Part shown: in pieces, positions 42,202 to 49,704 of the stretch
Layout: each line of letters begins with the position of its first letter
Numbering within the stretch: the first letter of the stretch is position 1
DNA from: Oscillospiraceae bacterium
GTDB lineage: Bacteria; Bacillota; Clostridia; Oscillospirales; Ruminococcaceae
Assembly (NCBI GenBank): GCA_017427265.1
Contig: JAFRTG010000046.1
Span: forward strand, 1-64,000
Direction: 5' to 3'
Length of the DNA: 64,000 bases
Notes under the pieces: model-generated
The model's input: only the letters and a program-made list of their open reading frames with translations
Database searches by the model: none
What the model was told of the DNA's origin: nothing
Position numbers and translations under genes: made by a program

Positions 42202-44182
42202 TAAGATCGCGGTCAGCGGTTGTGATCTTGCCGTCCATGTTGACATCCGCACAAGCTCTTGCAATGACATCAAGGCTTGCATTGCCGACAAGGAACTGGC
42301 TGAGCTTTGCAGCATCAGCAGAATTCACAACACCGTTGCGATCCACGTCACCGATCTTTTCAGACGATACTCTGACATTGACAGCATTGAATGCCATACG
42401 AATATAAGACTTATACTGAAGGCGCGTGGTAGCATTGGTCGTATACTGATTGGTCAGATACTCACCGACATAGATTGCTGCATTACGGGCATCCGTGAAC
42501 TTTGCAACGTTTGCGCCGGTCGGCAGGAACGACAGAGAGCTGTACCAGATATTCCGTCCAAGTGCATTCGGAATACCGTATTTTTTCATCCGATAAGCAC
42601 AGTGGGAAAGAATCGTGGAGCCGGAATGGCACTCCGTACTTGCCATCTGGCTTGCCGTTGTGTAACGGTACAGCTGACCGTTGTACGGACCTGTACCCAT
42701 ATAGGTCAGATCTCTGTAGCCAGGTGCGTAAACATCCGTGCCGACCTTCCAGTTGTACGTGCCGGTGGTATAGCCTTCGCAGTATTCACCCATGATATCG
42801 GCGTAACCTTCATGCAGGCAGCCGGTCTCACCGCTCTGGCTGGACAGGTTCCACTTTACGATCCAGTTAGAAGTACAGTGCGTATATTCATGTGCACAGC
42901 AATCCAGTGCGCGGCCGTCAGAAGTGATTTTAGAAGGTGATACAGAGTAGTCAATCGAATAGCCGATGCCGATGAAATTACCGTAGGGGGAAGAGAGGGA
43001 GCCGCCTCTGTTCATCGCATTTACAACCAGAGCAGATCCGTTTCCGTCAACACCCTTGCGGTTGAAAACGTTCTTATAGAAATCATAAACCTTCTCAAAC
43101 TGATAAGCCACACCGATCTGAATCTTGGAGCGTTCATCAGAAGCCCAGTTGTAGCTGTAATCGTGCTTTGCAACATACTGCTCCAGCCAGGACTTATACT
43201 GTGTTTCAAACAGTGTCGGATGACTGCGCATATAGCTTTCACCATACGTATTCCACAGAACAGTCATGTTATAGTCGTTGCAGTTCTCATCCGCCAGAAC
43301 CCAGATATTTCTGCTCTTGGTGTTGTCGCTGTTCACATCATGCAGACGGTAACCGCAGTCATAGCTTCCGTTATAATAACCCTCATAGTTGATTGTAAAC
43401 GTCTTCTTCTTCGTAATCGGGTTGGCAACAGAATCATTATAAGTATAGGTTGCAGCTGCAGTATATCCGTTCGGCGTGATGTTCTGCATCACTTCGCCGT
43501 CCTTGGCATCAATAATGACACCGACAGTATCATTGTGAACGGACCATGCAAGATAGTACTTACCGGTTTCGCTCTGGCTGATGACCAGTTCCGGTGCGTC
43601 GCAATCGGTAACAGCAAGCTCATTTGCAGCAATGCGGCCAGCCTGCTCAGCAGTGATGACCGGCGTGATGTCGAGATCGAGATCAGCTGCAAAGGTATTG
43701 TTCAGATAGACAGCCTTTTTTGTTGCAGCGTCAACAACAAGTGTAAGATAGCCGGAAAGCACCTTCACACCCTGATAATCCTGCTGGAATGCATATGCGA
43801 TGAAATCCTCACCGTTTGCGCTGTCAAATACAAGTTCCTTGTCAAAATCCTGGATGCCGAACAGAGCTGCAACATTCTTCAGTGCTGCGGCTGCGTCCTT
43901 CTCATTGCGGATCACATTACCGGTAACTGCGCCCTGAATGGTTCTGATCGAAGCATCATCATTGTAAATGATGTTCGGAATGGAACCGTTGTTGACACTG
44001 TTCACGATGTTCAGCGCGATTGCAGCCTCATCGGACTGAATGTCGATGAGATTCTCTGCTGCAATTTTGTTGCCTGCTTCGATTGCTGCTGCAGCAGATT
44101 CCTGTGTTGCAGAAACAGGAAGTGCAGATGCTGCAAATGCAGCGAGCAGGACGGATGCTGCGATAATCGGTCTGATTTTCAT
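42194..44182 (-). CDS. Secreted M4 (thermolysin-like) metalloprotease, dockerin truncated by frameshift
   Basis: 662 residues from ATG 44182 (AAGGAGG upstream). Signal peptide, FTP/PepSY-type propeptide (residues ~25-210), M4 catalytic domain with HEYTH near residue 430 and the downstream zinc Glu in HEGYADIMGEY, then a C-terminal type I dockerin with calcium loops DVDRNGVVNSAD and DVNMDGKITTAD. The reading frame stops at DRDLIH. Dropping one base near 42198 restores TDAISHGTQNNL and a TAA at 42160, matching the paralogue's ARAISYGRQNNL, so the last dockerin helix is lost by a one-base insertion. Probably a once-cellulosomal protease. Confidence 0.9.
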   Translation of the reverse strand: MKIRPIIAASVLLAAFAASALPVSATQESAAAAIEAGNKIAAENLIDIQSDEAAIALNIVNSVNNGSIPNIIYNDDASIRTIQGAVTGNVIRNEKDAAAALKNVAALFGIQDFDKELVFDSANGEDFIAYAFQQDYQGVKVLSGYLTLVVDAATKKAVYLNNTFAADLDLDITPVITAEQAGRIAANELAVTDCDAPELVISQSETGKYYLAWSVHNDTVGVIIDAKDGEVMQNITPNGYTAAATYTYNDSVANPITKKKTFTINYEGYYNGSYDCGYRLHDVNSDNTKSRNIWVLADENCNDYNMTVLWNTYGESYMRSHPTLFETQYKSWLEQYVAKHDYSYNWASDERSKIQIGVAYQFEKVYDFYKNVFNRKGVDGNGSALVVNAMNRGGSLSSPYGNFIGIGYSIDYSVSPSKITSDGRALDCCAHEYTHCTSNWIVKWNLSSQSGETGCLHEGYADIMGEYCEGYTTGTYNWKVGTDVYAPGYRDLTYMGTGPYNGQLYRYTTASQMASTECHSGSTILSHCAYRMKKYGIPNALGRNIWYSSLSFLPTGANVAKFTDARNAAIYVGEYLTNQYTTNATTRLQYKSYIRMAFNAVNVRVSSEKIGDVDRNGVVNSADAAKLSQFLVGNASLDVIARACADVNMDGKITTADRDLIH

Positions 44183-44460
44183 GTAGTTTACCCTCCTTAG
44201 AATATATATTTGACAAATGGAATTACTTGCCAAATATTACAAATATTGTAGCACAATATAAACATGAAATGCAATAAGATTAATGCTTTTTTAAGGATAA
44301 TCTGCCTTTTGCAGCCAGCAAATCTTAATTTTTCTATAAAAAATATGTATTATGAACAATACAACCGCAATTTTTAGGAAGCATATTCAGAAATTGCGAT
44401 AAAAAAATAAACACCTGTAATAAAAAAATAAAACTCAACGCACTGTATAAGAATTACAAA
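44183..44460. other. AT-rich region upstream of protease 1
   Basis: Contains the protease 1 promoter (44245-44274). The A/T-rich remainder (44280-44460) shows no gene or repeat. Confidence 0.6.
44245..44274 (-). promoter_or_regulatory. Promoter of dockerin protease 1
   Basis: Minus strand TTGCAT (44274-44269), 18-bp spacer ending TGTGC, TACAAT (44250-44245). Nearly the same elements precede protease 2. Confidence 0.7.
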
Positions 44461-44486
44461 ACAGAGCCCCGCAATGCGAGGCTCTG
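44461..44486 (-). terminator. Terminator of dockerin protease 2
   Basis: CAGAGCCTCGC and GCGGGGCTCTG (minus strand) pair around a 3-nt loop with one G-T pair, followed by TTTTGT. Confidence 0.8.
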
Positions 44487-44514
44487 CTGAATCATTTCAT
44501 AATTCTGAAAAAAA

Positions 44515-46509
44515 TTACAGATTATTCTGTCTGCCGTAGGAAATCGCTCTTGCAATCACATCAGAATCTGCTGTGGTAACCTTGCCGTCATAGTTGACAT
44601 CTGCAAGCGTTGTTGCAAACCAAGACAAGGTTCTGTCTCCGCGGTAATACTGGTTGATATAGTTAATATCCGTTCTGTTGACATAGCCGTCCATGTTGGC
44701 ATCACCCATCTTATAAGTCGGGCACTTCACGTTGACAGCATTGAAGGCCATCAGTACCTTTGCCATGTAATTCATCTTCATATTGCCGGAATAGTATCTG
44801 CCGATGGTCGGGTCTGCTGCAAAATGCAATGCATTTCTGCAGTCGATGAACTTCGCAGCATCTGTACCCTTCGGGAGATAATCCATAGAATTGTACCAGA
44901 TCTCAGCTGCAAGGAAATCCGGAATCTGATACTTGTGCATCAGATAAGCACAGTGGGAAAGAATTGTGGAACCGGAATGGCATTCAACAGTGCTCATATG
45001 ATTCGCATTGGTGTACTGATACAGCTGATCCCCATAGTAAGTACCGCCTTCATAGGATGCATCTCTGAGGCAGCTTCCATCCGTAAAAGCATCCGTACCG
45101 ATCTTCCAGGTTGTATCATGCTCAATATACTCGCCCATGATATCACTGTAGCCCTCGTTCAGGCAGCCGGTCTCACCCTGATGATTGGACATACCCCACT
45201 TGACCTTTGCATTTGTGACAAGGTGCGTATACTCATGTCCGACACAGTCCAGTGCACTGGCATTCGAAATAGTCTCTTCGCTGTACGGACTTCCCATACC
45301 AATACCGATATAGCTGCCGTAAGGCGATGCCAGAGAACCGTATCTGTTCTGACCGTTGACAATCAGTGCTGCATCGGAATTATTCGGCCCTTTCCAGTTA
45401 AAGCAGAAATCGTAGAAATCATAGACACGCTCAACCTGATACATAACACCTGCAAGCACCTGATCTGATTCAGTCTGTGTAAGATCACGATTATGGAATT
45501 TTGCTACATAATTATTCATCCAGTCCATGTGATTCTGCTCAAAATAGAACGGATTGCTGCGAATATAGCTTTCACCCATTTCTTCCCAGTCATTATACAT
45601 ATAGGCATCGTTGCAATTCTGATCACCAAGCACCCAGATATGTCTCTTGGTATCATGCAGACGGTAGCCCTGATTATAGTACTGGGGACCTGCAACATAA
45701 TCCTCAAGATTGATTGTAAATGACTTTTTCTTTGTAACCGGATTCTCTGCAGAAGTTTTATATTTGTAAGCAACATGCTTATATGTGACACCGTTCGGAT
45801 CAACCACTCTCATGATTTCGCCGTCCTTTGCATCAACATAAACACCGGATACATCAGAATGTGCTGTCCATGCAAGTCTGAATGTACCGTTGTCAGTGCG
45901 GCGGATCACAAGCTCCGGTGCACTGAATTCAGCCTCTCCGAATTCATTTGCAATGATGCGGCCCGCCTGCTCCGCCGTGATGACCGGCGTCACATCGAGC
46001 GCAAGGTCAGAAGCGAAAGTATTGGTCACATAGTTCGCTTTGCCGGTTTCCTTGGATACAACCAAAGAAATGCAGCCGCTTTCCACCCTGACGCCCTGAT
46101 ATACCTGGTCAAAGATGTAAACATCATTCAGCGTGCTGCTCTGGCAGGCATCAAAAACAAGATCGGTTCCGGCCTCTTCGACACCGAAAATCGGTGCAAG
46201 CCACTTCATGACAGCAGCCGCATCCTTTTCATTGCGGATTGTCCGGTCGGAAATAATGCCGGAAAGCGTGCGAATGGAATGATCATCATTCAGAGCAAGA
46301 ACCGGAAGTGCTCCGTCATTTGCACTGCTGATGACATCCAGTGCAATCGCAGCTTCATCGGACTGAATGCCGATAGAGTTTTCTGCTGCGATTTTTTTGC
46401 CTGCTTCAATCGCTGCTGCAGTGTTTTCCTGTGATGCTGATACAGGAAGTGCAGATGCTGCAAATGCAGCGAGCAGGACAGATGCTGCGATAATCGGTCT
46501 GAGTTTCAT
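44515..46509 (-). CDS. Secreted M4 metalloprotease with intact type I dockerin
   Basis: 664 residues from ATG 46509 (AAGGAGG upstream). Same plan as the neighbour: signal peptide, FTP/PepSY propeptide, catalytic domain with HEYTH near residue 425, NEGYSDIMGEY, and ECHSGSTILSHCAY, and a C-terminal dockerin with loops DANMDGYVNRTD and DVNYDGKVTTAD and both recognition helices. Dockerins plug into cohesins of a scaffoldin, so the protease is likely displayed on a cellulosome-like complex. The signal-peptide DNA is almost identical to that of protease 1, pointing to tandem duplication. Confidence 0.93.
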   Translation of the reverse strand: MKLRPIIAASVLLAAFAASALPVSASQENTAAAIEAGKKIAAENSIGIQSDEAAIALDVISSANDGALPVLALNDDHSIRTLSGIISDRTIRNEKDAAAVMKWLAPIFGVEEAGTDLVFDACQSSTLNDVYIFDQVYQGVRVESGCISLVVSKETGKANYVTNTFASDLALDVTPVITAEQAGRIIANEFGEAEFSAPELVIRRTDNGTFRLAWTAHSDVSGVYVDAKDGEIMRVVDPNGVTYKHVAYKYKTSAENPVTKKKSFTINLEDYVAGPQYYNQGYRLHDTKRHIWVLGDQNCNDAYMYNDWEEMGESYIRSNPFYFEQNHMDWMNNYVAKFHNRDLTQTESDQVLAGVMYQVERVYDFYDFCFNWKGPNNSDAALIVNGQNRYGSLASPYGSYIGIGMGSPYSEETISNASALDCVGHEYTHLVTNAKVKWGMSNHQGETGCLNEGYSDIMGEYIEHDTTWKIGTDAFTDGSCLRDASYEGGTYYGDQLYQYTNANHMSTVECHSGSTILSHCAYLMHKYQIPDFLAAEIWYNSMDYLPKGTDAAKFIDCRNALHFAADPTIGRYYSGNMKMNYMAKVLMAFNAVNVKCPTYKMGDANMDGYVNRTDINYINQYYRGDRTLSWFATTLADVNYDGKVTTADSDVIARAISYGRQNNL

Positions 46510-46580
46510 GTAGTTTAGCCTCCTTGATTTCACAATGTTGTTTTTCATATCCGGTGATAAAAATGCCGGATATTCACCAT

Positions 46581-46609
46581 ATTGTAGCACGATTCCCGCA
46601 TCAATGCAA
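46581..46609 (-). promoter_or_regulatory. Promoter of dockerin protease 2
   Basis: Minus strand TTGCAT (46609-46604), 17-bp spacer ending CGTGC, TACAAT (46586-46581). Confidence 0.7.
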
Positions 46610-46843
46610 TAATATTTATACGAATTTAAGGATAATCGTCTGCTTGTAAATTGAAAATAAAAAATTACGAAAAGTAATATATATTTTTCACAATCACATA
46701 TCATTTTTTGCGCAGCATATTTGGAATCTATAATAAATTGCGATAAAAAAGAAAACATTCACAATAAGAAAACAAACATTGATATGCCGAATCATTGTTC
46801 GTGGAAGCATTGTAAACAAACTAATTTTACGAATGATATAAAG
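46610..46843. other. AT-rich intergenic stretch
   Basis: Upstream of protease 2; no gene, repeat or RNA seen apart from the flanking promoter and terminator. Confidence 0.55.
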
Positions 46844-46873
46844 AAACCCTGTCTTAAATAAGGCAGGGTTTTC
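46844..46873 (-). terminator. Terminator of the membrane XRE regulator gene
   Basis: AAACCCTG (46844-46851) pairs with CAGGGTTT (46864-46871); works on either strand, nearest gene end is the minus-strand regulator at 46932. Confidence 0.8.
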
Positions 46874-46931
46874 ACTATAGATTTCATTATCATATTAAGT
46901 AAAATGATGATGGTGTGCATTCAAATCAATA

Positions 46932-47534
46932 TCACAAATGCATAAACTGTAAAATTGCAACGACAGCAGAAATAATCAGGATTGTCCCCGACAGAATCGC
47001 AACGAATGTCAGCAATCTCTTTTGCGTGTTACGATTTTCCATTTCCTTTTCTTTCTCGATGTCATCAAGTGTTTCGCCGTTCAGGAACGCAAGCACTTCA
47101 CGATAGGTTTGAATGTCATTATCCTTCTTGATTTGCTCAAGTTCCCGAAACGTCATAAAAATGCAAACTGACAAAATACCTGCGAGCAGACATCCTAATA
47201 TTGTACCGATTCCACCGCCGCACTCAACCAGCAATGTCACGCCAAATATCAGGGCAAACATTTCCAGAACTCCCAGCCACTGAACCTTTTTGAGTCTGCC
47301 TGCATCTTCATTTTTAATTGTGTCTTTCATAATCTCAACATCTCCTTTGATCAATTCGTCAAGAGAAACACCAAAGATATCGCTCAGAATCAAAAGGCTA
47401 TGAACATCGGGATAGCTTTTTTCGGTTTCCCAGTTTGAAACAGTCTGGCGGCTGACAAAAGCGTGTTCGGCCAACATTTCCTGTGACCATCCCTTTTCAG
47501 TTCTGAGCCTTTTGATTGTTTTGCTAAGCTCCAT
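46932..47534 (-). CDS. XRE-family regulator with membrane helices
   Basis: 200 residues from ATG 47534 (AAAGGAGGGG upstream). N-terminal helix-turn-helix (GWSQEMLAEHAFVSRQTVSNWETE), then VLEMFALIFGVTLLV and an adjoining glycine-rich helix, a short charged loop, and a last C-terminal helix (LTFVAILSGTILIISAVVAIL), giving three membrane segments. It resembles the 15518 protein in plan but not in detail. The sensed signal is unknown; it stands alone between the protease pair and a tRNA gene. Confidence 0.88.
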   Translation of the reverse strand: MELSKTIKRLRTEKGWSQEMLAEHAFVSRQTVSNWETEKSYPDVHSLLILSDIFGVSLDELIKGDVEIMKDTIKNEDAGRLKKVQWLGVLEMFALIFGVTLLVECGGGIGTILGCLLAGILSVCIFMTFRELEQIKKDNDIQTYREVLAFLNGETLDDIEKEKEMENRNTQKRLLTFVAILSGTILIISAVVAILQFMHL

Positions 47535-47576
47535 AGAGTTCCCCTCCTTTCTGCCGGTTTTCTCCCGGCTGAATTC

Positions 47577-47605
47577 ATCATAGCACATCCGGATTCATTT
47601 TTCAA
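47577..47605 (-). promoter_or_regulatory. Promoter of the 46932-47534 regulator
   Basis: Minus strand TTGAAA (47605-47600), 17-bp spacer ending TGTGC, TATGAT (47582-47577). Confidence 0.65.
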
Positions 47606-47734
47606 TCAAAAAGGCTTTACATGCAGCAAAAAACAGTGTCAAAATGCTTTGACAACATGCTTTTACACGTATTTTAGGGTGGCATTCTCAAACAATCGAG
47701 GCCAACAGTAAAAACAAAACCCGTTTCAAAAAAC

Positions 47735-47762
47735 AAAACCCGCCTCAAATGAGACGGGTTTT
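47735..47762 (-). terminator. Terminator of the tRNA-Thr gene
   Basis: Minus strand AAAACCCGTCTC and GAGGCGGGTTTT pair around a 4-nt loop, followed by GTTTT. Confidence 0.85.
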
Positions 47763-47763
47763 A

Positions 47764-47836
47764 AGCTGGTGATCGGACTCGAACCGATGACCTGCGCATT
47801 ACGAATGCGCTGCTCTACCAACTGAGCCACACCAGC
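47764..47836 (-). tRNA. tRNA-Thr (anticodon CGT)
   Basis: 73 nt. Acceptor GCTGGTG/CACCAGC, D arm GGCTCAGTTGGTAGAGC, anticodon stem GCGCA/TGCGC with loop TTCGTAA, T arm with GGTTCGAGTCC. CCA is not encoded. Reads ACG codons. Confidence 0.96.
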
Positions 47837-47943
47837 ATATCCTGTGCCTGAAATATCACGCTAGATTATTATAGCATAAATCGCTGAAAAAGTCAAGTCC
47901 TGCGAAGGAAAAAAATTTCTTTCGTAAAAAAATGCAAAAAGAA

Positions 47944-47972
47944 TTGTAATTTTACGGAAAATGTGCTATACT
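47944..47972 (+). promoter_or_regulatory. Promoter of the 48071 gene
   Basis: TTGTAA (47944-47949), 17-bp spacer ending TGTGC, TATACT (47967-47972). Confidence 0.7.
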
Positions 47973-48070
47973 ATAGAAGATAATGACCCTCTCTACGGTC
48001 AGACGAAAACGAATGTTCAACAACCGGAAAGGAGTGCAGCCGATCAGATTCAGGGCTGCAGGAGAGTATT

Positions 48071-49441
48071 ATGGCGAAGAACAAACGAAAAAGCAAAAAA
48101 GGCATATCATGCCTCGGTGCGCTGCTGATCGTCTGTATGCTGGTGATCGCCGGTGTGACGGTCTCGGTCAATCTGTTGTTCCGGAACGGCAAAACGCCGA
48201 ATCTTCTGAACAAATACTATTGCTACTATACACAGGACGACATGGGCGACCGTGTCCCGGCCGGCTCCCTCGTCATTGCGGAGGAGCGCAGCCAGATTCT
48301 GCAGCAGGATACCGTCCTGTACCTCAATGAACAGCAGGAATACCGCATTGCCGTTGCAAGTCTCATCGTGGACAGCAGTGCGACAGACGAAGAGCAGACT
48401 GCCAAAACCTACTATCTGACAACCGTCACGAATTCCACAGCAGTTCCCGCAGAGGAAAAGCAGATTATCGGCGTCTGCACAAACAGAAGTTCGCAGCTCG
48501 GCTGGATCATCGGTCTGCTGACCGGAACCGTCGGCATCGCAGCGGGTCTCGTCCTGCCCTGCCTCATTCTGCTGCTGTATCTGATTGCAGTAATCGCAAG
48601 CAGCAGGGATCACGATCTCGACTTCGAGGAGGAAGACACCGATCTCGCATTTGTCAAGTCCATCCAGCAGAAACAGCAGAAAATCGCTGAGCGTGATGCT
48701 GAGCGTATTGCCAAGGAAAAGAAAAAGACGCAGACCTTCGATGACAGCTTCTATGATGAAGATATGCCGAAAAAGAATCCGCGTCTTTCCGAGGAAGAAG
48801 CATTCCGTCTGGAAGAGGAAGAGGCTGCCCGCCGTGCAGAGCGCATTGCCGCGGTCCGCACGCATATGGAGCAGCGCCGCCAGACCGAAACACCGGACGG
48901 CGTCCCGCTTTACACCACTGAGATTATTACCAAAACGCATACGCTTTCAATCCCGAAGGTCGGCGACAAGCCGCTGACGAATGCGGAAAAGCCGCTGAAG
49001 CCGACGCCGACAGAGGACATCCCGCGTCTGACGGCAACCGGCCACATCCAGATTCCGTCTGCACAGCAGATCGAAGAGGAGAAGCTCGCACAGGAAAACC
49101 GTCTGAGACACGCCGCAGCACTGGCAAAGGCAGCACAGGACGCAGCCTTCGGCCTGCCGCAGCCGCCGAAGCAGGAGGAACCAGCAGAGGAACAAAAGCC
49201 GGAGCCTGCAAAACCTGCGCATAAGATGACGGTTGAAGATATTCTGAACGAAGGAAAAGCCGCACCGCAGCCTGCTGCAGAAGCGCCTGCCGCCAAACCG
49301 GAAACACCTGCCGAGCAGCCGCAGCCCGCATCGCAGCCTGCAAAGAAACCGGTGAAAAAGACCGTCAAAAAGCCGCAGATTGCATCTTCGAGCTTCGGCG
49401 ACCTGATGGCCTTCCTCGACAACGAGCAGAAAAAGCTGTAA
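48071..49441 (+). CDS. Two-helix membrane protein with long charged cytoplasmic tail
   Basis: 456 residues, AGGAGAG before the ATG. One helix (~10-33), an exterior part of ~110 residues, a second helix (~147-175), then a 280-residue Glu/Lys/Ala/Pro-rich cytoplasmic tail with coiled coil (FVKSIQQKQQKIAERDAERI) and an Ala/Pro/Glu-rich stretch near the end. The exterior part includes GDRVPAGSLVIAE, which resembles the substrate-groove region of type I signal peptidases (SipW-like), but I see no catalytic Ser/Lys pair. Possible scaffold; function unknown. Confidence 0.7.
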   Translation: MAKNKRKSKKGISCLGALLIVCMLVIAGVTVSVNLLFRNGKTPNLLNKYYCYYTQDDMGDRVPAGSLVIAEERSQILQQDTVLYLNEQQEYRIAVASLIVDSSATDEEQTAKTYYLTTVTNSTAVPAEEKQIIGVCTNRSSQLGWIIGLLTGTVGIAAGLVLPCLILLLYLIAVIASSRDHDLDFEEEDTDLAFVKSIQQKQQKIAERDAERIAKEKKKTQTFDDSFYDEDMPKKNPRLSEEEAFRLEEEEAARRAERIAAVRTHMEQRRQTETPDGVPLYTTEIITKTHTLSIPKVGDKPLTNAEKPLKPTPTEDIPRLTATGHIQIPSAQQIEEEKLAQENRLRHAAALAKAAQDAAFGLPQPPKQEEPAEEQKPEPAKPAHKMTVEDILNEGKAAPQPAAEAPAAKPETPAEQPQPASQPAKKPVKKTVKKPQIASSSFGDLMAFLDNEQKKL

Positions 49442-49444
49442 CGC

Positions 49445-49470
49445 ATACTATTATATAATACTATTATATA
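49445..49470. repeat. Exact tandem repeat of a 13-mer
   Basis: ATACTATTATATA occurs twice in direct succession, immediately before the terminator of the 48071 gene. Confidence 0.85.
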
Positions 49471-49474
49471 TAAG

Positions 49475-49504
49475 AGGCGCTGGTTATAACAATCAGCGCC
49501 TTTT
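49475..49504 (+). terminator. Terminator of the 48071 gene
   Basis: GGCGCTGGTT pairs with AATCAGCGCC (one G-U) over a 5-nt loop, then TTTT. Third member of the GGCGCTGAT stem group. Confidence 0.9.
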
Positions 49505-49636
49505 CTGTATGCCCGGCAGTGAAACCTTATTGCAGATTCATCGGGATCCGGACATCCCCGATTCAGCAATATATAACAAAGCAGGATAAATCGTTTCATT
49601 GTAAATCTCCGAAAAAGGAATATTGTACGAAACATC

Positions 49637-49665
49637 TTGATTTTTATTTGAAAATGTGCTATAAT
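49637..49665 (+). promoter_or_regulatory. Promoter of the MetRS-like gene
   Basis: TTGATT (49637-49642), 17-bp spacer ending TGTGC, TATAAT (49660-49665). The leader is only about 33 nt, so there is no room for a T-box. Confidence 0.75.
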
Positions 49666-49704
49666 ATAGTGAAACATTATACACTTTGTGAAAGGACACA
49701 AACC

